Shown here: positions 1 to 12,305 of the stretch, piece after piece | How positions within the stretch are numbered: the stretch's first letter is position 1 | How the letters are laid out: each line of letters starts with the position of its first letter | Source: Sanghuangporus weigelae | Taxonomy: Eukaryota > Basidiomycota > Agaricomycetes > Hymenochaetales > Hymenochaetaceae | Reading direction: 5' to 3' | DNA length: 64,000 nt | Assembly (NCBI GenBank): GCA_033182465.1 | Contig: CP137330.1 | Coordinates: 868,001 to 932,000 of the forward strand | Notes under the pieces: generated by a model | The model's input: the letters and a program-made list of their open reading frames with translations, nothing else | Told to the model about the DNA's origin: nothing | The model's database searches: none | Translations under genes and position numbers: made by a program

Positions 1-1644
1 GGGGCTGCCCACAATACACTTTCACAGGCAACGTCACCTATGATAATATCCTGGCGCCAGCTCCGTGGCGTGTCTAGAGAAGTTGAATACGGAAGCGCAA
101 GCGTGCGCCAATCCGGACGTAAAAAGACACCATCATCTACCGGACGAACCCGTTCACCCTGTGCAGCGACGAGCTTCGACGCCGGCACTGCCCGCAGCTG
201 CTCAATAGTAGTCGCGTGCAGTGCTGACATGACTCGTTCCAAATGGTGGCCTGCCGAGCCGATATCCTGGACTACCGAAGATGACGGAACGAGTGCTCCG
301 GACTGCAGGATAGCACGGTGAAAGAGGGGTCCATCGTGGTCCGGGGGCGCAAAAACATCGGCTTCATTAGCTGAAGAAAGAAGGTGTGCATGTATATCCG
401 CCGCTCCCCAAGAAGAACCAAATAACGTGACATTATAGGGGTCACCTCCGAACCCCGATATATATTTCCGTATCCATTTCAAAGCCATTCGCTGGTCGTG
501 GAGCCCTATAAGCGTTCATTAGCATACGTGCTATGAGTATAGGCGCGCAAGGAACGTCGAGGACCTAATCCGAAAGTAATGAGTGACGTACCATAATTGC
601 CAACGCCTTCTTCACCTACAGCCGTGTTGTCCTCTCTTAAGAGTTCACTGGCACCAAATCCGAACAAACCGAGTCGGAAGCTATGGTCGAAGGTTAGAGA
701 ACCAAGGAAGTATGTAAGTCAGCATTGCCGAGTCATAACAGGAGTAGAAGCGGGCAAATTCGGAAAACTGAACACAAAAGAATGATGTGAAGTAAGATGG
801 TCAAGAGTGATCCTCGGTATAGGTAGAAGGTGAATAAGATGAGGAGTCATGGATGAAGCAAGATTAATGCAACAACACAACTGAAGCGAAGGGAATATGA
901 AGTAATTTCCAAAGTATACGATTAATAATAACGTAGATAATAATAAGACGTACTTGACAGCGACGATTATGATAGGTTTGTCGATCTGCACGCTCCTTCT
1001 CACGAGCGCGCCTGAGTCCCAAATCCAGTCTGTTCCGCAACCGGTGACGTTACCGCCCCCGTGTATCCAAACCATCACGGGAAGTAGCCCATTCTTCTCC
1101 CGACAGGCGGGGGCAGGCATAGTGACGGTCAGATTGAGGCATTCAAATTCATTTTCTTCGAGAACTTCCTTCTCAGGAATTATTTCTCGAGGAAGTCCGT
1201 ACAGACGCGTTTCGAGCCGCGTATTGCGTATTTGAGGACAAATTGGACTTAGCAAACAGATGTGAGGACAAAAAGTAATGAAAATAAAAGCGAGGAAAGA
1301 GAAACGGACCCGTTTTTGACAGCGTCTGTCTTGGCTGAAAAGGTCTCGTGCATGACAGGTCTGCGGAATCGCAATGGTACACTCGCATACTTGATGCCCC
1401 GGAACTGATGCACGTCGGCGCCATGCTCGGAGGCCCTGTGGCGAACGCCAACAAACTCGGTCTGCAAGCCAGGGTGCGCAAGCGAGACACGCTGTTCCTC
1501 CATAGAAGCAGGCTTGGACGTATGAAGGCGAGAGAGACGAGAAAGTAACTCAGACTCGTTGTCCTGGAGGTCGGGGTCTTGGAAACCTGCGCTCGCTGCG
1601 CTGTCTGTTGAGTCAGAATCAAAGTCTGGCGGAGCGATGGCCAT
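1..1644 (-). CDS. Type-B carboxylesterase/lipase, C-terminal part outside the window
   Basis: Alpha/beta-hydrolase of the carboxylesterase type B family, hydrolysing carboxylic esters. Exons read from 1644 leftward: an acidic N-terminal region ending in the family block [16 protein letters not shown]; an exon at about 1245-958 with [12 protein letters not shown] and the oxyanion-hole block VMVWIHGGG; an exon at about 681-590 with [14 protein letters not shown]; then an exon from about 503 to the edge with [19 protein letters not shown]. The nucleophile elbow is GSSWG, which fits GxSxG but differs from the usual GESAG. The acidic and His members of the triad would lie beyond base 1. The first about 60 residues are Ser/Asp-rich with no clear signal peptide, so an intracellular enzyme is likelier than a secreted one. 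The ATG at 1642-1644 is the first in frame. Substrate cannot be told. Confidence 0.85.
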
Positions 1645-3513
1645 AGCAGAAGAGGAGGATATGAAAGCGAAGGACGTAGTGATGTAGAATTACAGCAGCA
1701 GTGTCAGTATTGCGACACTGAACTGAAACGGAGCATAGCTAATTCATGACTGACGCGGGACACTGCCCTTTAGTACTTTCCAGATCCCGTCAATCCATTC
1801 CATCATCTACCCACAATCTCCATATCAGGTAAATTTATGTCACGCGATGTGACATCTACCTCGGAGATGACCGGATCCGAGTCACTCTTCATGGTATTCC
1901 GTTCCGCTTCCCCGGAGTCTAGATCTAGCTCTAGCATACTGCTCTCATACTCCGGTCTCTGCATCCATGATCAAGAGTGTGCTCGTAACCTACGCAGAAA
2001 CTCGAATGTCCAAGTTGCTCAATGTTATCCCACGCACCATGCTGATGTGATGTCAGACCTTCATTCACTTCAGGATCCAGATGACCGTTACCATTATAAA
2101 CACTTCGCGAAGACCGCAAGGACCCAGATCCAGCGCATCACCAGACCCCGTCCCACGCCATTTCCGTATTCAATGCTGAATACGAATGCGTTCTATGTCT
2201 AGGCAGCATCCCGGCGCCCCGGATACCCTGCTCTAATGCCACTAATGGCTGCCCCACGAAGCACCAACTGCATCGCACTGCAATGCACTGCAAAATGACG
2301 AGTGTTTAACCACTTTCGTCAGTGTGACCTCCGTCGTCCTTCGGGCGTGATGTCAGTTCTACCCGTTATGAAACGTTTCCGTGGGTGGATCCATAAGGAA
2401 GTCCCGTACTTCGACCTCAAGTTCAAGCTCCGAAATCACGTCTCGCCTTCCTTCGCAACTCATCACAGTTCGCGAAGGTCAGTAATATTCAGGCCTTCCC
2501 CAAGCATCAGGATACCGCACGGAAATAATTCCCGTTGGGTATCGTACGAGTTCTTCGGAATCCAGAACAGACTACAACGTAAGTGTCGTGTCACTCTTCA
2601 ACCGCATCCGAGTTGAACCGTTTGCATTCCCTTTAGTTACGTGTCTTCGTTCGATCATTCGATCGATAACAACATCTCGATATCAGATAGTTCCGAATCT
2701 GTGAGCGTAATAAGCAACGAAGCAAGTACAGGACGTTCTGATCCGGCATTCATGTGGGAAAGGGTAAAACACGAAACTCACGGAGGCGGATTCAAAGTAG
2801 AGAAGGGGAAGAACAGAAAACATTCATTTACGCATAATTAATTTTCTTGCTCGCACAGAGTGAGAACTTTATTTCTCCAAACCTTGATACTTGACTTATA
2901 CGGAAAGGTGATTTGATCGGTGGATCGTCGTTTCACGCTATACGAAACTCTAAATTCAACTCCAACCGAGCGGCGACTAGGATTTCTGCTGAAGAACCTT
3001 GTGAATGTCCTTCATGAGGCACTAGTTGCGAAGGTAGTTCTCAGTAGTCTTCCTCTCTGGGTTCGCTGCAAGAACCCGATACTCACAGCTATAAAATTAA
3101 CAGGCCTGCCTACTGGTCGTACTATTTTAGTACTCAGTAGAGTGGAGAAGCTTAAGGTCTCAACTCACATGAATGGGTGAACCGAACCTCATCCGTAAGG
3201 AAGCGCAGAAGGCATTGCAATTGGCCAAGGCTGATCTCATTCATTACTCGTATGTACGACACGCAACACAAAAGTTAGCCCACGGTGTCTATAGAATAGA
3301 AAGATGGTTTGAATTGACTGCCGATATTTGGATGTTCCTTACTTGTGCAAGTAAGTACAGGGGTGGCGTATTCAGCAGTAGCCTTCAATACATGTATGCA
3401 TCAATTCAGGATTTATTTCAGCTCTTCCACAGGACATCTCATCGGTATGTAGAGGCACTTGTTCGCATTTTTACGACCCTCCGTTCACCCCATGCTTGCA
3501 TCCTCACTTCAAC
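1645..3513. other. Intergenic, no supported gene
   Basis: About 1.9 kb between the carboxylesterase start and the 3' end of the dioxygenase gene. Open frames exist (for example 1837-2202 and 3173-3517, plus strand) but none shows a recognisable domain, and the plus frame at 3173-3517 runs into the 3' end of the dioxygenase gene. I see no repeat or RNA gene. Confidence 0.5.
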
Positions 3514-5111
3514 TTAATCGTTATATCCTCTCGGACCGCCATTCGCACCGGCATTGCGCGCCTTCTCGAGTGGATCAGACACACCAAACGACTTCCAGAT
3601 CTCCTTCTGCCAGTCCTTGGCTTTCTTCCCAGTCTTCTGTTCGTATTGTGCGACGGACAGAGGGCGCTCGCCGTGCGGCGTAGCGCGCAACGCATGCCTC
3701 CTGTGAGGCCAGAAGTCGAACGTAGCGGAGTGCGTGACGATCTAAGCAAGAGATAAATAAATAATAATTCCCGTCAGGACATACATAAAAACGCAGAGAG
3801 GATAAAGGAAAGAGGCAAATCGAGAAAAAGGGGGTAATCACTCACCCTATTATCCCAAATCCCAATCGAATCCCGCTCCCAGTGGAAGCGCACCTGGAAA
3901 TCCGGGTTCTCGCTGATCTGGTTGAACAAGAACTGCAAGATTGCATCGGACTCCGCCTTGGGCACACCGACGATACGTCTCGTGAAGCCGGGGTTGACGT
4001 AGATGGCCTTTGCGCCCGTCACAGGGTGCACGCGCACGATCGGATGGACGGTCTCGACCTCGTGTCTGCGGACGTGCAGTCCTGCGGCGCGCGACCCGGC
4101 GGCTTGCGCCGCGGCGCTGTGCACCGCGGAGAGACCCTCGAGGTATTGCTGGAAACCAGGCGAGAGGGAGGAGTAGAGTGCATAGCCTGAGCTCCAGAGT
4201 GTGTCCCCGCCGTAAGGAGGGACAGTTATTCCCTTGAGCGAGGTTATGCTTGGTGGCTGAATCTCGTATGAGACGTCCGAGTGCCAGAGTTCGAGCTTGG
4301 TGAAGGCAGATGGGTCGGGGCGACGCGAGGAATCATTGTAGACGACTAAAGCGGACAAGTCAATAAACCGATATCTCAGGGTTTGGACAGGTGACTCTCA
4401 CCATGGACTTCCTCAAGACCCGGTTCCTTCGGTATGGGTGTCGTAGCATGCTTGTGCAGAGGACCGTAATGGCGCGCAAGATCAAGCTGTTGGTGAATAT
4501 CAATCGGTTGATCCCGGAAGACTAATGTAGATTGATTAGCGAGAGTATCTGGCTCGATTGGCAGCGAAACCCACAAACAACGCCTCTCTCTGCTATCAGC
4601 AGTGCCCTTAGTGAACAAGCCAATCAATATAAGAATGTATGAGTATATAGAGATTTCGCGTACAGCTCATCCTTCTGTGCATCTGAAAGTTGCCTGAGGT
4701 CGATCCCTTCAATTTCCGTACCAATAGCCGGGGTGAGATGCGTCACCTTCTTCGCAGCGGAGAGTAAAGCGCGCTTCTCTGGATCAGCAAATTGAGCGCG
4801 GTCTTCGACTTCAAAAGGCTCGAGTGGTGGCCAGTCGACTTTCGGGAAGAACGGCTATCAACATCATCATAACGTCACGAACGAGTAGGTCAATCTCAAG
4901 CCGCAGAGATTCGCGTTAAGTTGGAACGTACCCTGTAACGATCGTATTCATAGTCATCATCCACCACATCGCCGGGAGGCGAATAGAATGGATTGAAGGA
5001 TGAGATCTTCTCCTGTAAATCCGAAGGATCGAATACGTCTGCCTTCGCCTTCACATTCTTCGTCGTGCCGTTCCCTTCGGACCGCTGTGATTCGGTTGCA
5101 ACTGGAGCCAT
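3514..5111 (-). CDS. TauD/TfdA-family 2-oxoglutarate- and Fe(II)-dependent dioxygenase
   Basis: Oxidises a small (often sulfonated) substrate while decarboxylating 2-oxoglutarate. Start ATG 5109-5111; stop TTA at 3514-3516. Exons in order: N-terminal part through FYSPPGDVVDDDYEYDRY; an exon with FEVEDRAQFADPEKRALL and THLTPAIGTEIEGIDLRQLS; a short exon ALLIAERGVV; VFFRDQPIDIHQQLDLARHYGPL; a long exon with the metal-binding HxD in LWHSDVSYE and later IWDNR; and a last exon with the distal His in VTHSATFDFWPHRRHALR, followed by the conserved Arg that holds 2-oxoglutarate. All three iron ligands and the Arg are present, so the enzyme looks active. It lies head-to-head with DIM1 across about 730 bp. 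Real substrate unknown; fungal relatives act on taurine or alkyl sulfonates. Confidence 0.92.
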
Positions 5112-5842
5112 TACTTCTGATCTTCAGATAATTTCAAGTCAAGCAGATGCCAGATATTGTTCCCACTGGTGATCGCAGAGCTTCTAGATGAGAGTCCAGT
5201 TCACTACCCTCCCATATCGCAAGGACAACCTTTTTATAATCCATCGGACCGCCCCCTCGTAGTCACGAGAATCACGAAAGTATGATGCTTTACGAGTCTG
5301 AATTCCAACATCTCCAACGCGGAGCACGTTACTGGATAGTATTGCGCGAGTCGAAGACTCGATGACACCATTCCGTGTGAGATAAGAACCCACAAATGCA
5401 AGCTATAGGCTTCGTGAAGTTTAGGAAAGAGGACGCTCCAAAAGGCTCGCTAGAAATGAGTTCGGAACGACGATAAAGTCCAAACACACAGGCGTTGATA
5501 GGGCCTCGCGAAGTTGGCATGGACAGAACTGCTCGTAGTCGGAACAAATCGATCATGGTTTGACCATAACGTGAGTTCTACGAAATGTTGAGCAATTGCA
5601 TCGATTGAAAGCTTATTCCCGAGATTCAAGTTTATCAATAGTTTATCATGATGAAGAGGCTCAAGGCGACCTTTATAGCCATTCTGGCCTTTTTCAGGGA
5701 GAAGAGAAGAAGACGAAACGTGAATATCAAATAAAAATCCGAGTCGATCTTTGTCGATCATGCCATTGCACGTGACCGTCCTCACGATTCATACAAACGG
5801 ATTCTACATCACATCGTTCGTTCTACGTTTCTATACCTCAAG
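5112..5842. promoter_or_regulatory. Divergent intergenic region, dioxygenase and DIM1
   Basis: 731 bp between two divergent starts (5111 minus, 5843 plus), so both promoters must lie here. Minus-strand open frames at 5184-5393 and 5450-5785 have no recognisable domain and I do not call them genes. No clear TATA element was recognised. Confidence 0.5.
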
Positions 5843-6563
5843 ATGTCCTACTTCCTACCGCACCTTCCTTCTGGCTGGCACGTAGATGAAGCGATCAAGT
5901 CTGAAGAGGATCGCATCGTTGTTATTCGCTTCGGACATGATTGGGACTCTCAGTGCATGAAGATGGACGAGACGCTTTATGGTGTCTCTGAGAAAGTGCA
6001 GAACTTCGCTGTCATCTACCTCTGTGATATCACGCAAGTGCCTGATTTCAACAAGGTATTTTGCTTTGTCTTGAAAATTATGCATCGTGGGAGAGCTGAC
6101 GTGTACGCGGGTTGTCGCGGTAGATGTACGAGTTGTATGACCCTTGCACGGTGATGTTCTTCTATCGGTAAGGATCTCTGGTCCCTGTATAACTCGAATT
6201 GCATCTCTTACAAAGGCTCCTTTAGAAACAAGCATATCATGATAGATCTCGGTACTGGTAACAATAATAAAATGTGAGTCCTGACTCTATTATATTTGAT
6301 GCCAATACCTGTCTGACACGTACCGCAAACTCAAGTAATTGGGCCATGGATAACAAACAGGAGGTACGATTGGTATTAAATTGTGCGCTAAGATCCGACT
6401 TGACGATGATCTTTAGCTCATCGATATCATTGAGACCGTATATCGGGGCGCTTCGAAGGGTCGTGGTCTCGTCGTTTCCCCCAAAGGTGCGCTTTATCTT
6501 AGTTTCATATTTCATTAGGCTAACTCCCAGGAATCAGACTACTCGACTCGCTACAGATATTGA
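5843..6563 (+). CDS. dim1: U5 snRNP 15 kDa thioredoxin-like protein DIM1/DIB1 (TXNL4A)
   Basis: Core component of the U4/U6.U5 tri-snRNP needed for pre-mRNA splicing in the nucleus; a thioredoxin fold without redox role. Six exons: 5843-6055, 6124-6167, 6226-6273, 6336-6363, 6417-6486, 6538-6563, totalling 429 nt and 142 residues, exactly the length of the human protein. Family blocks are near identical: MSYFLPHLPSGWHVDEAI, VIRFGHDWDSQCMKMDE, MYELYDPCTVMFFYRNKHI, MIDLGTGNNNKINWAM and the end SPKDYSTRYRY. The last acceptor is the second of two nearby AGs (6536-6537); using the first (6529-6530) would put the ending out of frame. Five introns in a 721 bp gene is typical for agaricomycetes. The 3' end faces the G-alpha gene tail to tail. 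Confidence 0.98.
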
Positions 6564-6956
6564 TTGTTAGGGCAGTCATTGCTTTGCCTTCCACTTCGTT
6601 CTCCTAAAGCTTTGTATACTACTTATCAGATATAAGAACCGGTGATTATATTTAGAACTTAGCACGCTGGCACCCCTAGTCTGGTCGTGTGCGAGCTTCA
6701 TGATGCCGCTCAGCTTCGTTGTATTGAATGAGTCTCGAAAGCAAGTCCGAGAATTATGTCTATTGGATAAAAGTCAATTGTCGACGGGCACATATCATAG
6801 ATTTAATGACACGACGGTGGTTGCTACAGAAACATAGGGTTTGTAGTGTTTGCTAATATAAGATTCCTTTTGCATAGGCCGCGGCAGAGAGAGCATATGG
6901 GGGAATTGCGGCTTCTTCAAGGATCCAGCTTGATGGCCGAATTGGAGTACAACGAT
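6564..6956. other. Tail-to-tail spacer, DIM1 and G-alpha 1
   Basis: About 390 bp holding both 3' ends. No open frame or repeat of note. Confidence 0.5.
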
Positions 6957-9567
6957 TTACAGAATGTCGCCTTTGACGAGGTTGCTAATTAAGACTTGCT
7001 CACTGACTAAATGCCCGGCAATGAGGAATTAGTAATTGTGATGTCAATAGGTTGGTTAACCAGGACGTACTGTGAGTAACAACTTTAGAAGTAGCACGAG
7101 AATCCTTATCATGCCACAATAAGATCATGGTTTAATACAACACGGAGGGAAGGTCACTTACTATCACGGAAGTAAGGTAAGCCCGGAGTTTTCGTGGTTT
7201 AGGAGAGAATTTTTTATGAGCCGCATTGAACGTGGCCAGCATATCTACGGTCCCAGATATTGTCTGTGAGATAGATGATCATAGTAGTCAAGATATTTCC
7301 GGAGCTCACATCTTGCTATACTCTCAGCATCGTTCTTCGCACCGTCTTGGTCATCGTAGTTGACGACATAATCAGAAAATCGAATTCCGGAACGTATCTT
7401 GGCCCGAAGAGCGTCGTACTTGTTCAAGAACAGGATAAACTCGACAGATGCGAGAAGGCGATTGGCACAGATTTCTCGCCAAAGGTGGAACGTGTCCTCC
7501 TGATGTGAAGAAAGCGTTATCGTCAGTTCTCCATCTCAACATCCCTCGTTGCAACGACGTGTAAGTGGGAAACTCAAACACTCACTAATCGATTGACACT
7601 TGGGTCCTCAGCAAGCCATTCGTCAAACGCCGAGATCGGGGCGAGAAAGATGATAGCATTCACTGTGAAGAGAAAAAAGCCACCGTGAAGGCCGACGAAT
7701 CGAGTTAGTAAATCTGATCAATCAAATCCGATGCACAGAGAAAGGGTCATCGTGATATCAGGGTTATCGCATTTCAAAAAGTAAGGCACATTCGCCCTCG
7801 AGATCGCGGCGTGTTTTCGATCACCAGTAAAGGAGAAACGGACTAACCAGTGTCAAAGAATGGCGCCCATGCAGCTCGTTGACTGCGAAATCCTCCGACG
7901 TCGTAGATTACCCATTCTTTACCCGCATCTGTCCCGGTCTCTAAAATCAGTCTGTGCTCCTCGACGCCCGTTGTTTGAAGACGAGCACGAAGGATATCAG
8001 CTGAAGGACACATTAGTCAATCACATGGATGATAGTTGCATCGCTTAGACTTACATGTAGTAGGCATGTAATCAAAGGCTGTGATGCGCAGGACATCGTT
8101 CAAGAAACTTCGTAATGCATTAGTCTTTATCTTCACCTTCCAGTAGGATGAAAGACGGCTTACAAGCCTGGTCGATTCTCTAGCCGAATATTCTTGCGCT
8201 TTAGGAGTCTTTGAACGTCCTCATTTCGCCAGAATTTTTCAATATCTTCTCCAAAGACCTGAATAATTTGTCGAGCTGATTGAAGCTCTCGCTCCTCCTG
8301 TTCGCCCATGGCGTCCAGGCTCGGACTCCTGGAACTGGGGTGGGAGAAGTCATGCTCTATAGATATGCTTGAGGTGCTGCGTCCAGAACTGAAACTATCC
8401 GGTATTCGTGCACGCCGTCTCCACCCTGTGCTCCCTCGTACTTTAACCGCAAAGGAGTCAACCAGACCATAAAGTCTGCTGTTTCGTCGATGATGGAGGC
8501 GTCCCTTCAACACCGCCGAATCCGGAGCCAAAGTCGCCGAAGGAATTCCACTGCTGTGCCCATTTGGATCTGTTGGACTAGGACTCGAGATAGATGACGT
8601 CGATGAAGTGGCCGAAGAAGAGATGGAGTGTCTCCTGAAACCAAGCAAATGCCTGTTGTAATTACCGGGTAACGAGGACTGTGCCGAAGCGGGACGGGCA
8701 TATGGATCTCGAGATTCCTTTATTTGCTGCTGGTATTTAGGAGCTTTTATTACACTCGATATGCCATCACGTAGCTCCGTCTTTGTTGGATCTACAACCG
8801 ATGGTTCAGCTCCGAGACGCTGTCGGAGTGTCTGTTCGATGCTTTTTAGGGGAAGGAGACTGAGCATCAGACGGCGAAGTTCAGTCGAGTATGCTGGGCG
8901 CTGTTGATTCGTCCTAGACTCAGTAGGGTAGCCAGCCGAGTTTTCAATTGATCGTAGTCGCGATTTCTCTTTCTCTATGAGCTGCCGGGAAGGCGTTGTA
9001 AATAAATATGGCAGCTTCTGTTGCTGCTGCTGTGCATCGTCCGCGTCAGGAAGTAATGATTCCTTCAGCACTTCCAACAGATAGCTCACGGAGATCAAGA
9101 GATTGAGATGAATGACAGTCCTCCATGCCTCTCCGTCTGCTTGGAACGCTTGTGGCGCTAGGTTCAATTGGAAGTTCCGAAGCGTAGTGGATTTCCCAGA
9201 CTCCGATTGACCTAGCCGGCCAAAATGCCCGATTGGATTAGTACGTGAGACGATCCATTAAGAGTAAGGAGAACTCACCCAGAAGCAGGATCTTCACCGT
9301 CTTATTCTTCTTTCTTCTCGAACGCTCTGCAGAAATGCTGAGATCAATCTTCTCATTCGTCTGTTGCGCCTCCCAATCCTCAGCAGCCTTCCGCGCCACA
9401 TCTTCAGCTGTCTCGAAGGTATCGTCCAGCCTGGGAGGCCAGTGCGACGAATCCTCCCTTTGCGAAGGTAGACTGGGCATCGTCCTGGACCTGGAAGCGG
9501 ATGGATCGAAAGTGTGGCCCGTTTGTCCTCGGGTACTCGACTTATGACGAGAAGACGAATGGACCAT
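6957..9567 (-). CDS. Non-canonical heterotrimeric G-protein alpha subunit (G-alpha 1)
   Basis: GTP-binding alpha subunit of the G-alpha family, enlarged to 658 residues against about 350 for canonical ones. Nine exons: 9567-9279, 9211-8164, 8107-8055, 8000-7848, 7662-7586, 7499-7310, 7244-7162, 7104-7071, 7006-6957 (1,977 nt). Order: about 97-residue charged N-terminal extension without an MGxxxS myristoylation site; P-loop GQSESGKST; a helical domain swollen by a Ser/Gln-rich low-complexity insert (about 150-330); switch I ILRARLQTTGV with Arg and Thr kept; switch II DVGGFRSQRAAW, where the catalytic Gln is Phe; base-recognition FLNKYD; and a C-terminal helix ending ISNLVKGDIL. Phe at the Gln position predicts weak GTP hydrolysis. 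Paralogue of the gene at 34484-38845, with shared intron positions. Possible partner receptors are unknown. Confidence 0.93.
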
Positions 9568-11075
9568 CAAGTTCGACGCATGATCCAGCCCTAAACTTGA
9601 TGGAGCGAGCTTGATGGGCTAGAGCAGATAGTGTACCGTGATCAAGTCTAGCCCGGGTACTTAAGGAGAGAACAATCACGTCAATGGTCGAGACGCTTTT
9701 GTTTTCGTTGCTCGGCTTTGTTAGAGGAATGGAGAGCAAGCGCCCGTAGCAAGACAAGATGGAAAGCGACTAAAAGATATGGACTTGCGGAGGGAGATTA
9801 GCTGAAGGCTCTTATACATTACGAAGGGCTACGCGATTGCGGTGTCCAACCATGATCGGCCAATAACTGGGAAGTTCTCATGTTCATGTGCACTGTTATG
9901 GAGCAATCTGGGTTAATTTGAGTTTCGTCAGGTCGATCACGACTCGGCCCATTCCTCTCATACCGTCGGCGCGGTTGCGGTCGGGACTGAGAGCGGCATT
10001 CTCCCCGATTTCAGTCATATGAGAGAGATTTGAAACGCGAATCTAACACGCCTCATGCTGGGATCTCTTCCATGACTACGTTGCGTTCGTGGTGCAGAAA
10101 CGTTTCAAGACCGCAGGATACTCATGGATAAGTATGGTAAACCGGACTCACTCCGCATGTTTTTGTTTCGGCATACCGTCCCAAGGCAAGGAACCCAAAT
10201 GAACCCTCGAACAAAATTAAATACATAATGTAACCTAACCTGGGAACGATAATCAGGGAAGAAAGCAGGGAAGAAAACCCATATGTCCCTTGTCTAGTGC
10301 TCAAATGGAAATGGGCCTGATGAAAATTGCAGCAGCGAGTGTTCTGATGGCTTACAAGAGTCGAGTCGAGAATACTCGCGGAGCATCCAATTTGGGAAGT
10401 TCCCACATTTCTTTTAGCGTCGTGTTACTGTGTAGTAAGAGTAAGATTAGTGGCAACTTATGAAATTACAGAATATCCCCCATGACGATCATGAACGCAA
10501 GCTCTAACATAAAATGAGCAAAACCATCTTCAACGACTATCACAAGCATCGCGGAAATAAGCTACAGAGTGTGAACAGACGAACTCAAATGATCTCAGAG
10601 TGACAATGCCATCGCCAAGAATACTTTCGATAGTACTACGTATATCTGACTTGATCACTGCTAGAGCATTTCTCGCTTACACTGAAATCGGGTTTCACTT
10701 CATTCAGAATGTAGATTCTTGAGTATCCATAACCTATTGTCTCGGATGAATTTGGTAGCTTTTGTCTGTAGCGGTCTTCTTAGTTTCCGATATTAAAACA
10801 ATCCGCAGACCAGAAGATCTGGAATCCCACCCATAGCTCAATTGTCATTTGTCAAGCCGTTTGAAGCCAGAAGCACGCGAAGCACCCGGAAAATGAAAGT
10901 CGGCTATTCCGGTGAGCGAACTCGCGATTATATTGCTAACCCTCCCTTGTTGTCTGCAAAGTACTTCTGTAAGCCAAAGAAATGCAGCAGATCTGATTGC
11001 TTAATTGTACAGAGATTAAATCTCTAGCGGAGTAGAGTGAATATCCTGAGTGAGGACATCAGATATGCGAGGTCA
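9568..11075. other. Intergenic, no supported gene
   Basis: About 1.5 kb between the start of G-alpha 1 and the 3' end of the CBS-domain gene. It must contain the G-alpha 1 promoter near 9568-9800. Short open frames (10122-10406 minus, 10842-11027 plus) have no recognisable domain. Confidence 0.5.
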
Positions 11076-11988
11076 TTAAACGCCGCGCCGTTTAAGAAAA
11101 CTCTGCGGTGAAAGGGGGGAGAAAAGTTAAGGAAGCCCTGCGTTGCCGAATTGACAATAGACGACTCACTTCCAAATCGCTTTGCGTAGCCACAGCTAAT
11201 ACGAATTTTCTTTCATAATCAGTGACTTTTTAATATGTATTTGGAAGAATCAGATATGGATAACGCTTGAACCTAATGGAATTGTGTGCATACCGAGAGC
11301 GAATAAATTATGCTTTAGAAAGTCTTCAAGCTCGTGTAACGGTGTATCTGGCGTAATGAGAGTATACGTCTGTGAAGGACCGCGGCGGAATTTGGTCATG
11401 TATTTTACGACGCTGTCGGTCTTAAATCCACAATTCGTCATAACTTCCTGTTGCGATAGAGGAGATGTTACATACTGGATCGGCTTCTCCAGCTTCCCAT
11501 TTGACCTTGAGCTTCGTGACATCGATATAGCCAACAGGTTTTCGTTGCTTTGATAGAATGCTACGTTGGACAGAGTTAAGGTTCCTAAAGGCAATTTACT
11601 AGATCATGAGAGAACACATACGGGATGTGAGAAAAATCGCGATCGTAAGCGAGTTCGATTGCACGGGCTATACTCTCGCTTTCTGGGAGTGCAAATGCAG
11701 GAGGAAGTTGTAAGTCCTGACCCACTTCAAGTAAGATGAGATGTCAAGTTGGCATAGGATTAGCGTGCGCACCTCCACTACTGCACCTCTATACAAATGA
11801 GCACCCGACGAGTATCCATGAACGCCGTTCAGGCTCCTATTCACTGCTGGCGAAACGCCTACGGATATACCGTTCATCGCGTAGAATGAAGTCTTGCTCT
11901 ACTTATCGACGTGGTGGTTGCCTTTCAAGTTGAAAGCGTTGGGGAAGCGGGGATTCAACGAGCCAGACATCAAGGCGTTTCGTGCCAT
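11076..11988 (-). CDS. Small CBS-domain protein
   Basis: Small protein made mainly of a CBS-domain pair; such domains bind adenine nucleotides and act as sensors. Start ATG 11986-11988 (MARNALMSGS), stop TTA 11076-11078. Recognisable exons: YRGAVVEDLQLPPAFALPES with SIARAIELAYDRDFSHIP; the exon at about 11594-11280 with VVKYMTKFRRGPSQTYTL and TPDTPLHELEDFLKHNLFAL; then DYERKFVLAVATQSDLE, spliced to the end SFLKRRGV. The pattern DLE...RRGV at the end matches fungal CBS-only proteins. The first one or two splice junctions (around 11830-11910) are uncertain. Head-to-head with TAO3 across about 320 bp. No enzyme domain is attached, so it is not cystathionine beta-synthase itself, although such proteins are often labelled so. 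Confidence 0.8.
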
Positions 11989-12305
11989 TTCTGTCGGGGC
12001 GAGCGTAATAATCCGAGGAGCCAAATTAGGTAATTAACTCTCACAGTTATAAAAGTCAATTATTAGATAATAACTCTTTGAAGTTGAAGACTTCTGCAAC
12101 AACACCAACGTCAACTCAACGACGACAACGACTGTAACGACTGACTTTCCTGCTCAGCAAGCGTACTCTGAGCTGGGGCAATCAGAGCTCGCGGCAAGCA
12201 AGTCTGCTGGACGGAAGTTGAACGGGCTGGATTCGGTCTTTGACGCGCTACGTACGCGCGGTAGACACGCTTTGCTGGTCCTGACCAGGCAGCACAGTGC
12301 CAAGG
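11989..12305. promoter_or_regulatory. Divergent promoter region, CBS protein and TAO3
   Basis: 317 bp between two divergent start codons. Holds a CAA/CGA-rich stretch at about 12090-12135, probably 5' leader of TAO3. No TATA box was recognised. Confidence 0.45.

Noticed and set aside
719-1255. A separate 178-residue gene inside the carboxylesterase region
   Set aside because: Its first half is the VWIHGGG exon of the carboxylesterase and its second half is intron read-through.
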